From the NCBI GenBank assembly GCA_963699105.1, contig CAVOTI010000002.1, positions 104,640-168,639 on the forward strand: 64,000 bases of DNA, written 5' to 3'. Origin of the DNA: Bog-756 sp963699105. GTDB taxonomy: Bacteria > Actinomycetota > Acidimicrobiia > Acidimicrobiales > RAAP-2. Position 1 is the first letter of the stretch. Each line of letters starts with the position of its first letter. Positions 37,905-46,963 of the stretch are shown here, piece after piece. A model generated the notes under the pieces. That model made no database searches and was not told the DNA's origin. It saw only the letters and a program-made list of their open reading frames with translations. A program made the position numbers and the translations under genes.

Positions 37905-38480
37905 TCAATAGGGCGGCTTGTACAGGCCTTTCAATCTTCCGCGCTCGGCGGCCACGTCTTCCCAGGCCGAGACCTGGAGGGCCAGGACGGCCAGAGCGCA
38001 CGTCGGGAACCCATGGGATTCGAGGTCGGCGCGATCGTTGCGCTCCGTACCTCCGTCCCGGTCGGTCAGGAGCTCCCAGGCCAGCTGGTAGATGGTGGGA
38101 TTGTGACCCACGACCAGCACGCTGGCGACCTCCTCGTCGATCTCCCGTATGAACTGGAGCACGAGATCGGTCTCCGCTCCGTACAGGGAGTCGTAGGAGA
38201 GAAGCGGGAACCCGTCGCCCATCTCCTTCACCACCAGACCCGCCGTCTGGCGGGTGCGCACCGCCGAGGAGCAGATGGCCAGTTGAGGCTGGGGGACTCC
38301 CGTCAGACCGAGGACCGGATCGCCGCCGGCGAACCGTCGGCCCAGCGCACCGGCATCACGTCGACCTCGGCCGGTCAGCGGGCGATCGCGGTCCCTGCCT
38401 CCCCAGGGGGCATCGGAAGCAGCCTTGCCATGTCGCAAGAGCCAGAGGTACCGCTCGGGAGCTCGGACTGGCGACTCCAT
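37905..38480 (-). CDS. sixA: SixA-like phosphohistidine phosphatase
   Basis: This 191-aa histidine-phosphatase-superfamily protein starts at the ATG at 38480 (MESPVRAPERYL). LWLLRHGKAA carries the phospho-accepting His of the RHG motif; SSAVRTRQTA and VLVVGHNPTIYQLAWEL hold the second Arg and His. SixA proteins dephosphorylate HPt domains or PTS proteins; the target here is unknown. The frame is intact. Confidence 0.85.
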   Translation of the reverse strand: MESPVRAPERYLWLLRHGKAASDAPWGGRDRDRPLTGRGRRDAGALGRRFAGGDPVLGLTGVPQPQLAICSSAVRTRQTAGLVVKEMGDGFPLLSYDSLYGAETDLVLQFIREIDEEVASVLVVGHNPTIYQLAWELLTDRDGGTERNDRADLESHGFPTCALAVLALQVSAWEDVAAERGRLKGLYKPPY

Positions 38481-38535
38481 ACCCTCATCGTGCACCACGC
38501 CAACGGTGCGGCGCTCGCCCGGCCCTCCATCGGGC

Positions 38536-39141
38536 TCAGGCGTCCACCTCCCGCCGACCCTCGAGCGCCCGCCCCAGAGTCAACTCGTCGGCGTACTCGA
38601 GGTCGCCCCCGACCGGGAGACCGCTGGCTATGCGGGTGACGGTGAGACCCATCGGCTTGAGCAAGCGGGCCAGGTACATGGCGGTGGCCTCACCCTCGAG
38701 ATTCGGGTTGGTGCAGAGGATCACCTCGGTGATCCCCTCCTCCTCCACCCGCACCAACAGCTCGCGCACCCTGAGCTGGTCGGGACCGATGCCCTCGATG
38801 GGATTGAGGGCACCCTGGAGCACGTGGTACTTGCCCGAGAACTCCCCGGTCTTCTCGACCGAGACGATGTCCCGGGGGTCCTCGACCACGCAGACCGACG
38901 AGCTGTCGCGCCGATCGTCGAGGCAGATGGCACACAGTCCCCCTTCGGCCACATTGAAACATCGTGTGCACAGCGTGATGCGCTCCTTCACGGCGATGAT
39001 GGCCTCGGCCAGGCGGAGGGCGTCCTCGGGAGCCACCTTCAAGAGGTGGAAGGTGATGCGCTGCGCCGACTTGGGGCCGACCCCCGGAAGTCGTCCGAGC
39101 TCGTCGATCAGCGACTGCAACGGCCCGGAGAAGATGGCCAT
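38536..39141 (-). CDS. recR: Recombination mediator RecR
   Basis: The 201-aa protein has the standard RecR length. An N-terminal helix-hairpin-helix (LGRLPGVGPKSAQRI), a Cys4 zinc finger (CTRCFNVAEGGLCAIC) and a Toprim domain (SVCVVEDPRDIVSVE to PNLEGEATAMYLARLL) are all present. RecR acts with RecO/RecF in gap repair. Its ATG overlaps the dnaX stop by one base (TGATG), so the two are coupled. Intact. Confidence 0.97.
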   Translation of the reverse strand: MAIFSGPLQSLIDELGRLPGVGPKSAQRITFHLLKVAPEDALRLAEAIIAVKERITLCTRCFNVAEGGLCAICLDDRRDSSSVCVVEDPRDIVSVEKTGEFSGKYHVLQGALNPIEGIGPDQLRVRELLVRVEEEGITEVILCTNPNLEGEATAMYLARLLKPMGLTVTRIASGLPVGGDLEYADELTLGRALEGRREVDA

Positions 39142-41129
39142 CAGCCGACTTCCTCGGCGCCGGGAAACGCCTGGAGCAGCCTGGCCTCCGCCGAGTTGTC
39201 GATTTCGGCGACCTCGCCCAGCTCGGACTCGTCGAATACCGAGAGGTCTTCGATGTCCCGATCGTCCTCGGGGCGGGCCCCGCCGGCCGGCCGGCCCGGA
39301 AGGACGGGCTCAGCGGCCCCGGCCCGGGGACTCTGGCCAGAGCCGGCCGCCCCCACCGCCGGTGCCGGTGTTTGGCGGGGCGCCGATGGTGACGGGGACG
39401 AGGGGCGAGAATCGGCCGTCGCCGCTGGCGTTCCCTCGTCCGCGATGCTCTCGCCGCCTGCTCCCGCCACCCCGTCGTCGACGACGAGCACCAACCCGAC
39501 GTGGCGGGCGAAGTGATCGGACAGGACCGACTCGATCTCGCTCTGCACCTCGAGACAGCGGGCCCGATGGATCTCGTTGGGCAGCCCGAAGACGGCCCGG
39601 TCACCCTCCACGCCGACGAACCGGCCGGCCTGGAACAACGCCTTGGCCTTGGGCCGCAACCGACCGATGATGTGATCGCCCCAGGCCTGTACGAGCTCGT
39701 CGCGGGTCGGGAAGGGGGCGGCAGCCAGATCATCGGGCTCCCGGACAGCGACGGTGTCGCCGCCCGGTGAGACCGGCTCGACCGCCCCGTCGCTGTTGGG
39801 GGCGGGAGAGGGTGCTGGCGGAGCGGGGGTCGTCTCCCGTCGAACTGCACCCACCGTGCGGCGACCGGGGGTCGGGCCATCCGCACCCCCGGTGGCGGAG
39901 GGCGGCGGGCGGCTGTCGGCGGGCGCCGTCACCACACCTTCGGGGTCGGCCCCGGCGGCGGGTTGGTGCTGACCGGCGACCACGCCGGCTCCACCATCGG
40001 CGGGGGGGGCACGGCGTTCGGATTCGAGTCGCTCGATCCGGACCAGCAGGGCCTCGGGGGACTCATCGGCCTCGGGGTGGGCCAACCGCACCAGGGCCAC
40101 CTCGAGATTCACCCTCGGATCGGGAGCGTCGCGCATGGACACCTGGGCCTGACCCAGCACCTCCATGGCCCGGACCAGCCCGGCCAGGCCCACCCGCCCG
40201 GCTTGTTCCACCAGGCCCTGGCGCTCGGACCCCGACACGGCAACCAGGTCGGGGGCCACCAGGGCGAGGAAGCCCTGCCGCAGATGGTCGATCAGGTCAC
40301 CGGCCAGCTGTTGGGGGCCGAACCCGGCCGAGGTCAGCCGGGACACGGCTACCAGAGCAGCGCCGACGTCCCGATCGGCCAGAGCCTCGACCACCTCGTC
40401 GAGGGCCGGCAGGTCGTCCTCGACCGAGTCCGACGCCGCCACCTGGTCGAGCACGGAGAGGGCGTCGCGGGCCGAACCTCGCCCTCGACGAACGGCCAGG
40501 GCGAGGGCCTCGTCGGGCACCTCGAGGTGGGCGTCGCGACGCACCTGATCGAGTAGTGCCCCCAAGGTATCCGGCCCGAGCAGGCGGAACTCGAACTGCT
40601 GAGTGCGGCTGCGGATGGTGGGCAGCACCTTTTGCGGGTCGGTGGTGGCGAGCACGAACACCACATGGGCCGGTGGTTCTTCCAGCGTCTTCAGCAGCGC
40701 GTTCGAAGCGGGGGTCGACAGCATGTGGACCTCGTCGACGATGTAGACCTTCTGGCGACCCGGCGTCCCGAGAGCGGCTCTCGACACCAGGTCCCGCATG
40801 GCCTCGACCCCGTTGTTGGACGCGGCGTCGAGCTCGTGGACATCGAGCGACACCCCTTTGGTTATCTCGACGCAGGACGAGCAGACACCGCACGGCTCGC
40901 CGTCCCGCAGATCGGTGCAGTTGAGGGCCTTGGCCAGGATGCGGGCCGTCGACGTCTTGCCGGTGCCACGTGGCCCACTGAACAGGTAGGCATGGGCCAC
41001 CCGGCCGTCGCGCACCGCATTACGCAGGGCCAGTACCACGTGGTCCTGGCCCCGGACCTCGCCGAAGGTGGACGGCCGGAAGCGCCGGTAGAGCGACTGG
41101 TAAGGGGTGTCGTCGGGTGTGTCGGCCAC
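39141..41129 (-). CDS. dnaX: DNA polymerase III subunit gamma/tau
   Basis: This 662-aa clamp-loader ATPase has its Walker A at YLFSGPRGTGKTSTARILAK, a four-Cys zinc module (CTDLRDGEPCGVCSSC), Walker B at VYIVDEVHML, and the sensor region LATTDPQKVLPTIRSR. Domain III follows to about residue 360, then a long Pro/Ala/Ser/Gly-rich linker and a C-terminal domain (residues about 550-662). I chose the GTG at 41129 at ADTPDDTPYQSLYRRFRP; upstream in-frame codons run into the SRP RNA. It is cotranscribed with recR. Intact. Confidence 0.95.
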   Translation of the reverse strand: MADTPDDTPYQSLYRRFRPSTFGEVRGQDHVVLALRNAVRDGRVAHAYLFSGPRGTGKTSTARILAKALNCTDLRDGEPCGVCSSCVEITKGVSLDVHELDAASNNGVEAMRDLVSRAALGTPGRQKVYIVDEVHMLSTPASNALLKTLEEPPAHVVFVLATTDPQKVLPTIRSRTQQFEFRLLGPDTLGALLDQVRRDAHLEVPDEALALAVRRGRGSARDALSVLDQVAASDSVEDDLPALDEVVEALADRDVGAALVAVSRLTSAGFGPQQLAGDLIDHLRQGFLALVAPDLVAVSGSERQGLVEQAGRVGLAGLVRAMEVLGQAQVSMRDAPDPRVNLEVALVRLAHPEADESPEALLVRIERLESERRAPPADGGAGVVAGQHQPAAGADPEGVVTAPADSRPPPSATGGADGPTPGRRTVGAVRRETTPAPPAPSPAPNSDGAVEPVSPGGDTVAVREPDDLAAAPFPTRDELVQAWGDHIIGRLRPKAKALFQAGRFVGVEGDRAVFGLPNEIHRARCLEVQSEIESVLSDHFARHVGLVLVVDDGVAGAGGESIADEGTPAATADSRPSSPSPSAPRQTPAPAVGAAGSGQSPRAGAAEPVLPGRPAGGARPEDDRDIEDLSVFDESELGEVAEIDNSAEARLLQAFPGAEEVG

Positions 41130-41224
41130 GTCCAGGGAGCCTATCGGTCGCCGGACCGGGCCTCTCCGGTGGACAGGCCGCCTCCGGACCTCGACAGCCC
41201 GGCCCCCGGACAGGGCGGAGAAGC

Positions 41225-41362
41225 GGTCCCGGCGCTCGGTGCGACGGCCAGGTTGACTGCGGCACACGGCCTGACCTGCTGAGAGCTGCTGCCTTCCGAC
41301 CCTGACTCGATTCACAGGAGAACGTTGCGCAGGACCCAGCCGTCGCACGGAGCGTCGGGACC
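41225..41362 (-). ncRNA. ffs: Signal recognition particle RNA (small bacterial type)
   Basis: The apical hairpin contains the conserved GGAAGGCAGCAG loop motif bound by Ffh. The 5' strand GGTCCCGACGCTCCGTGCGA pairs with TCGCACCGAGCGCCGGGACC near the 3' end, giving a long terminal stem. Exact ends are estimated from the stem. The position just upstream of dnaX and downstream of a tRNA-Ser is typical for actinobacteria. Confidence 0.9.
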
Positions 41363-41484
41363 CTCGAATGTTAGCCCCACCGCCGGCAACCGGTCCGACG
41401 CCTTCGACGATCCGTAGCGAAGGCCGGAGTAGCCTGTCGGGGCTGCTGGCACCCATTGACGTTCGTAGTGGGCGTCGAACAACC

Positions 41485-41569
41485 GGAGGCGTGCGAGAGC
41501 GGCCGAATCGGCACGATTGGAAATCGTGTGTGGGGAAACTCACCGTGGGTTCAAATCCCACCGCCTCCG
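41485..41569 (+). tRNA. tRNA-Ser (GGA)
   Basis: An 85-nt class II tRNA. The acceptor stem GGAGGCG pairs with CGCCTCC, the discriminator is G, the anticodon loop TTGGAAA gives GGA, and the variable arm is long. It is divergent from ffs. Confidence 0.95.
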
Positions 41570-41637
41570 CCCCATGGACTCCGGCGCGCCCTCCACAACG
41601 GTCGGTCCCACCCGACACTGGCCGAGGGGGCCGGCTG

Positions 41638-42089
41638 ATGGTCAGCGACGATGAAGCCATGGGACTGGCCCTGGCCGAAGCGGCAACGGCCGTGTCCACG
41701 ATGATGTCCCCGTCGGGGCGGTGGCGCTGCACGGCGGCCGGGTCATCGCCTCACGGCACAACGAGCGCGAGAAGAAGGAGGACCCGACCGCCCACGCCGA
41801 ACTGCTGGCCCTGGCCGATGCGGCCGCCGAGCTCGGCACCTGGCGGCTCTCCGAGGTGACCCTGGTGGTGACCTTGGAGCCCTGTCCGATGTGTGCCGGC
41901 GGCCTGGTGGCCGCCCGTTTGGGCCGGCTGGTGTTCGGGGCGGCCGACACCAAAGCGGGCGCCTGTGGTTCCCTCTACAACCTCTGCTCCGATCCCCGTC
42001 TCAATCATGAGGTCACCGTCACCTCCGGGGTTCGCTCCTCGGAGGTGACCGACCAGCTCAAAGAGTTCTTCGGGGACAGGCGGAAGTAG
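41638..42089 (+). CDS. tadA: tRNA-specific adenosine deaminase (frameshifted)
   Basis: It deaminates A34 to inosine in tRNA-Arg(ACG). The cytidine-deaminase fold has its zinc His and catalytic Glu in DPTAHAELLALADAA and zinc Cys residues in LEPCPMCAGGLVAARLG. The N-terminus reads MVSDDEAMGLALAEAA; after one missing base near 41691 it continues VHDDVPVGAVALHGGRVIAS, the family's start. TadA is essential in most bacteria, so the indel is probably a sequence error. It sits between two tRNA-Ser genes. Confidence 0.88.
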
Positions 42090-42218
42090 TTGCCGACTCT
42101 CGTTCCAGCCGGCCACCATCCCGGGTGCATGTATCATCGGCGGTCGCCGTCTCGACAACCACGATCAATCGGTCAGCAACGCCGGTAGAAAAGGGCCCAG
42201 AGGCGCGAAAGTCCAGCT

Positions 42219-42303
42219 GGAGGGATGCGAGAGCGGACGAATCGGACGGTCTCGAAAACCGTTGTGTCGCAAGGCACCGTGGGTTCGAATCCCACTCCCT
42301 CCG
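42219..42303 (+). tRNA. tRNA-Ser (CGA); probable integration site
   Basis: An 85-nt class II tRNA. The acceptor stem GGAGGGA pairs with TCCCTCC, the discriminator is G, and the anticodon loop CTCGAAA gives CGA. An integrase gene starts 98 bases downstream of its 3' end, the usual geometry for a site-specific element that uses the tRNA 3' end as attB. I found no second copy of the 3' segment further right in the window. Confidence 0.94.
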
Positions 42304-42400
42304 CAGCTCAGGGGTGGTTTCCGGTTGAGGCCACCGAGGTCCCGCCGGAGGTCATCCCTCAAAAATCCCTCACACTCCGTCCAGCGGATACGCTTTTGCC

Positions 42401-43549
42401 ATGGCAGGAACGATGCGCGAGCGACAGTCCGGGGTATGGGAGCTGCGGGTCCGTCTGGGACGAGACGCGCTGACCGGCAAGCATCGACAGATCAGCAGAA
42501 CCTTCCGCGGTACTGAGCGCCAGGCATCCAAAGCGCTGGCCAAGCTGATGACCGATTCGCCGGAAGGCAGTTACGCCGGAGGCAACAAGACGGTCAAGGA
42601 TCTTCTCGACCGGTGGATCGAGCACCTGGAGGCCCGCGGCGGACGCCAAAGACCATCGACGGCTACCGGTCCATCGCCCGGGCCCGGCTCGAGCCTGCAC
42701 TGGGGACAGTCAAGCTTCGACAGCTGACCGCCTATCAACTCGATGATCTCTATCTGTCGCTCCTCGATTCCGGCCTCTCCCCCGTCTATGTGCGCCACTG
42801 CCATGCTGCGTTGTCCACCGCTCTCCGCCAGTCGGTCAAGTGGGACTGGATCGACCGATCCCCGGCAGATCGCGCCACTCCTCCCGGGGCGGCACCTCCG
42901 GAAGTGGGTCCACCCGATGCCGACGACATCAGTCGCCTCATCACAGCCGTGGAGAGTGTCGATCCCGATATGGCCTCGATGCTCTTCGTTGCTGCCACTA
43001 CAGGGTGTCGTCGCGGCGAGCTCTGCGGTCTGCGCTGGTCGGACCTGGACATCGACAATGCCACGTTGACCGTTCGACGCTCGATTTCGGATACCAGCCG
43101 TGGCGTGGAGGTCAAGGATCCCAAAACTCACCGTGCCAGGCGGATCTCACTTGATGAGGCGACCGCATCCGTGCTGATGTCCCACCGCAAGAGGATTGAA
43201 CGGAGGGCCAAGGACGTCGGCTCGGAGCTCTCGCCCGAGGCCTACATATGGTCTCAAGAAGGAGACTCGACAGTCCCGTGGAAACCGGACCGGGTCACCG
43301 ACGCGTTCCGCACCCACCGGAAGCGGGCCAAGTTGGAGCATGTCAGATTTTCACCATCTTCGGCATTTCTCGGCGACCAACTCTCGCCGGAGCTGGTGTC
43401 GACGTGCGGACAATCGCAGGTCGTCTTGGGCACGCCAACCCTGCAATCACCTTGCGAACCTACGCCCACTTCCTCGAGGCGACGGATCGTCAGGCCGCCG
43501 AAGTCATGGAAGGCTCTCTCTCCCAGATTTGGCCAAAACAACGAAATAG
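42401..43549 (+). CDS. Tyrosine recombinase/phage-type integrase (frameshifted)
   Basis: The arm-binding N-terminus reads MRERQSGVWELRVRLGRDAL, and the SAM-like core-binding domain includes TIDGYRSIARARLEPALG. The catalytic domain has its first Arg in TTGCRRGELCGLRWSDLD, the His-x-x-Arg box in HHLRHFSAT, the later His in IAGRLGHANPAITLRTY and the nucleophile Tyr in LRTYAHF. All catalytic residues are present, but frames change near 42640, 43345 and 43385. The C-terminal end is uncertain. Intact function depends on whether the indels are real. Confidence 0.85.
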
Positions 43550-43555
43550 GCGCCC

Positions 43556-43766
43556 TCAAGAGGTCGGGGAGACTTCACCGGCCAGGAAGTGCTCGATGGA
43601 GCGGCGAGGGATTCGGATCCGTGAGCCGATCCGGTGCACTGGGATCGGAAAGTTTCCGATCCTTGATCGCTCGGTAGAGCGTGGAGCGGGTCTCGCCCAA
43701 GAGGATCGCGGCCTCCTCGACGCTGAGGAGCGGCTTGGTGGCCTTCGGTGATGAACTGTTTTGCAT
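43556..43766 (-). CDS. Excisionase-like helix-turn-helix protein (frameshifted)
   Basis: It starts MQNSSSPKATKPLLSVEEAA. LLSVEEAAILLGETRSTLYR is a winged-helix MerR/excisionase fold, and after one extra base near 43660 the wing reads IPVHRIGSRIRIPRRSIEHF. This is the excisionase-family pattern, about 69 aa. Convergent with the integrase, it would act as directionality factor or as the element's small DNA-binding protein. Confidence 0.75.
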
Positions 43767-44206
43767 TGGTATTGCTCCGGTCTTTGATCGGTACCAGGCG
43801 GTGCGCCTGTATCGCACTCCATCCTCCGAATCGACGTAACCCTGAACGTAACCCGCGCTATCGGGGAAGAGCGTCACCCTCAATGCCGGCTCTGCGACGG
43901 CAACGTCACCTTGGGTTCGAGGGTGACGTCACCCTCCCTGGTCAGGATGTCGAGCATGGCCCCCACCGAGGTCACGGTCCCGGCGCATTACGAGTGCGAA
44001 AAAGGACCGGAAATGACGGTTGACAGCCGGAAGCAATCGAGCGTTATCCCTGGTCACCAGCGTTGGAGGGGAAGCGACCGAATCCTCAGGTTCGAGAAGC
44101 ATTCGGTCACACCAGGGCTACTGTGACGGGGCAGGAATCCCGGCGTTAGGCGGGCGCTAGTTGCGAGCACTCGGTCATGCAATCGGCGCCGCTCAAGAAC
44201 TACCCG
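43767..44206. other. Gene-free stretch with iterated GTCACC sites
   Basis: No convincing gene is seen. GTCACC motifs recur at about 43873, 43905 and 43929, the last within a perfect 18-bp palindrome listed separately. The remainder to 44206 shows no recognisable feature. Confidence 0.45.
43919..43936. promoter_or_regulatory. Perfect 18-bp palindrome GAGGGTGACGTCACCCTC
   Basis: Both 9-base arms are exact. It lies about 150 bases upstream of the excisionase start, and related half-sites (GTCACCCTC, GTCACCTTG) precede it. It could be an operator for the element's regulators or an accessory recombination site. Confidence 0.5.
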
Positions 44207-44377
44207 TCATGCCCCATTACTTGCTTCCGCCTCGCGCCGGGCATTGTGGGCGATCAAGAGCACAAGGCCGACCACGGCGCACCAGAACACGGACGAGTGT
44301 ACGAGCCGCTTCTCCGGACGGTCAAGGCGCTTTGCCGCCGGCTTCCGAACGGCTGCTGGAGTCAGCTGAGCGGTCAC
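44207..44377 (-). CDS. Putative 56-aa single-pass membrane peptide
   Basis: A GTG at 44377 opens a 57-codon frame, 18 bases downstream of the P450 stop on the same strand. A basic N-terminus (AVRKPAAKRLDRPEKRL) leads into a membrane span (FWCAVVGLVLLIAHNA) with a charged tail. No ribosome-binding site is obvious and no family is recognised. Another short membrane peptide accompanies the second P450 cluster (53455-53571), which makes this one slightly more credible. Confidence 0.4.
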   Translation of the reverse strand: MTAQLTPAAVRKPAAKRLDRPEKRLVHSSVFWCAVVGLVLLIAHNARREAEASNGA

Positions 44378-44395
44378 ATTGACAGCCGTGCGGGC

Positions 44396-45600
44396 TCATC
44401 CGATCACGGTGTCGAACACCAGTGGCAGGTGTTTGACCTGCCGGAGTAACGGTGCGAACTTCGAGCTCGACATCGGGGGGACGTGGTAGTCGGGGATGCG
44501 CCGGTGCCATTCCTGGAGGCTGACACGCAGCTCGATGCGGGCGAGGTGCGCTCCCAGGCAGCGGTGGATACCCCCGCCGAAAGCGAGGTGATCCATGGCA
44601 GAACGATCGAAGTCGATGACATCGGCTCTGTCCAGCGCCCGCTCGTCGGTGTTGGCCGATCCCAAGAGCAGCACGACTTGGTCGCCTTTCTTCACGGGGC
44701 AGCCACTGAGCTCGAGGTCTTCGGTCGCGATCCGGGGAGGAACGTGACCGGTGACTCAAAGCGCAACAGCTCCTCGACCGCAGCGGGGATGACCGTTGGA
44801 TCCTCAACCAGTCGGCGCCGGTGGTCCTGGGCTGCGACCGAACAATGCGTAGAAGCAGGTCAGGCTGTCGGTCACGGTGTCGAGGCCGGCGACTACCATC
44901 AGGTCGCAGATGCCGAGCAGCTCGTCGCCGGTCAGCAGCTTGTTCTCGACCTCGGCGTTGACGAGATGAGTCAGCAGGTCGTCTTCGGGATGGCTGCGAC
45001 GGTCGGCGATGAGCCGCTCAAATCTTCCTTTGCCGTCTCCATGGTGTGCCTTGATCGTGCTCCCGGCTCGACCATCTGGCCGCGCACCACGTCCTCTTTC
45101 AACTGGAGGAAGAAGTCCAACTCGTCCGACGGCAGACCCATGAGGTCGAGGAAGACGCCGCACGGGAAGGGGGACGGCGTACTCGGCGGCGTAGTCGCAT
45201 TCCCCCCGTTCGATGAACTGGTCGATGAGGTCGTTAGCTCGCTTGGTGATGTCGGGCTCGAGCTTGTTCATCTGCTTCGGTCCGAACAACGGGTCGAGGA
45301 GGCGGCGGTACTTCAGATGGTCGGGCGGATCGATGTTCTCCGGGATCAGCGGGAACGACTCGACCGGCAGGAAATCCGATTGGAGAACACCTCGGGGTTG
45401 CGCAGCACGTGCTCGACGTCGCTGCGCAAGGCGACGAACACATTGTCGCGGTTCGGTGCCGTACATATCGCGGGGCGCAGGACAGGGTTGGTATCCCGCA
45501 TCTGCTTGTAATACGGCTGAGGCGTCCTGGCGAAATCCGGCTGTAGCAGCGAGTCGAACTCGAACACCGCATCGGTCGGGAGCTGCTCGTCACTGATCAC
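44396..45600 (-). CDS. Cytochrome P450 (frameshifted)
   Basis: A soluble bacterial class-I P450 of about 400 aa. It starts MISDEQLPTDAVFEFDSLLQ; NIDPPDHLKYRRLLDPLFGP follows helix B', the I helix is MVVAGLDTVTDSLTCFYALF, and the heme loop FGGGIHRCLGAHLARIELRV holds the Cys ligand. Frames change near 45385, 45175, 44840 and 44700. The substrate is unknown. The ATG overlaps the LEH-like stop (ATGA), so both are co-translated and probably act on the same molecule. Confidence 0.87.
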
Positions 45601-46002
45601 AGCGGGATGAGAGTGGAATAGTCCTCACCAGACAGCATCTTGCCGATCAGGGCGGTATCGAAGTAGTCGGTCCAGCGCGTACTCCTGTCGCCCCGAACGA
45701 CGAAGGTCCCCATCACTGGGACGGCATGAGGGACGCCGTCAAAGCCGTTGATCATGTCCAGTCGCTCTGTGAGTACGACGTCGCCGGCGCCCGCGATGTT
45801 CCGCATCTTGTACTCGTAGGTGTCGGGGAACATGGCGAACTGTCCGGCGAGGTCCTCGACGAACGTCCTCCACCCCCACCTTGGCCGCCATCCCTGTGTT
45901 CTGGTACACGATGTCGTCGGCTAGGAACGGACGCAGGGCTTGCGGATCTCGCTTTGCCATCGAGTCGCAGAAGGCCCGTACTACCTCGATTGGATCGGTC
46001 AT
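45597..46002 (-). CDS. SnoaL/limonene-epoxide-hydrolase-like protein (one frameshift)
   Basis: It starts MTDPIEVVRAFCDSMAKRDP and QALRPFLADDIVYQNTGMAA, and after an indel near 45870 continues YEYKMRNIAGAGDVVLTERL to DYSTLIPL. The cone-shaped alpha+beta fold with the Arg/Asp pair (LTERLDM, WTDYFD) matches the limonene-1,2-epoxide hydrolase family. Paired with a P450, it could hydrolyse an epoxide that the P450 makes; this is inference. First gene of the operon, divergent from TetR. Confidence 0.75.
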
Positions 46003-46022
46003 GGATGCACCTCTCGTTCTGT

Positions 46023-46039
46023 ACATACAGCCTGTATGT
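46023..46039. promoter_or_regulatory. TetR operator palindrome ACATACAGCCTGTATGT
   Basis: A perfect 17-bp inverted repeat (8-base arms, one central C) lies between the LEH-like gene (starts 46002) and the TetR gene (starts 46056). Position and symmetry fit an auto-regulated TetR operator controlling both directions. Confidence 0.75.
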
Positions 46040-46055
46040 GCACCATACTGATTGC

Positions 46056-46708
46056 ATGACGATGGGTCAACCCGGAGGTCGACCACCCTTACCCGCATCT
46101 TCGGCCATCGCCGAGCGGGCGGAGAGCACTCGCAACGCACTCGTGACAGCGGCTCGGCAGCTGTTCGTCGAGCGGGGCTACCACGCGACAAGCACCGAAG
46201 ACATCGTGGGCCTCGCCGACGTGGGTACCCGAGGCGCCCTGTACCACCACTTCGCCGACAAACGAGCACTGTTCGTCGCCGTGTTCGAAGCAGTAGAAGA
46301 GGACCTTGTCGCCGCCGCCGCTGCCGCGATGACCGGCGATACGTCACCGCTCGAGACACTCCGGCAAGGTCTTCTGGGCTTCCTTGATGCTTCCCTCAAC
46401 CCTGAGGTCCAACGCATCCTGCTCATCGACGGTCCGGCCGTTCTCGGCTGGCGGGACTGGCGGGCCATCGAAGCGCGCTACGGCCTGGGAGGGATCAGGG
46501 CGATGTTGGAAATGGCCATCGCCGACGGATCGCTCCCCGATCAGCCGCTGGACGTGCTGGCCCACCTCTTGCTGGCCACCGCTGATGAGGCGGCTCTCTA
46601 CATCGCCAACGCCGAAGACGCGTACTGGCGGCGCGCAATGACGCCGTCGCAGCGATGGACCGTCTGCTCAGCGGACTGAGCCTCGCCGACGAACACCTTC
46701 GTCAATAA
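46056..46708 (+). CDS. TetR family regulator
   Basis: The N-terminal helix-turn-helix is in TAARQLFVERGYHATSTEDI, VGLADVGTRGALYHHFADKR, a typical TetR DNA-binding domain. The C-terminal ligand domain runs to about residue 200. A frame change near 46632 gives the better end ARNDAVAAMDRLLSGLSLAD stopping at 46708. It is divergent from the LEH-P450 operon and probably represses it until a small ligand binds. Confidence 0.88.
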
Positions 46709-46963
46709 GAGCCCTGTCTCGTGCCATTCAGCGCACCTTGGAACGGGCGGATCCATCGCCATCGTGATCGCATTCGAGGGCGATGCCTAGTCACATCCAT
46801 TCGAGCTCTGCCACACCGCTGGGGTAGCCCATAACGTGGGCTTGACGACCGCCGTCGGTTAGCCCCGAGGTGCGATCGGTGACACCCCTGTGGTACGCCT
46901 GACCCGATAGGGGCAGCCTGGTCGGCATCCGTGGTGATACGGCGGACCACCGATTCGATGCCT

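Noticed and set aside
39141..41732. Longer dnaX reading extending upstream to 41732
   Set aside because: The extension crosses the SRP RNA and tRNA-Ser genes on the opposite strand. The conserved protein starts at the GTG at 41129.
41485..42303. The two tRNA-Ser genes as direct repeats of a transposable unit around tadA
   Set aside because: They are different isoacceptors (GGA and CGA) with divergent sequences; similarity is that of the tRNA family.
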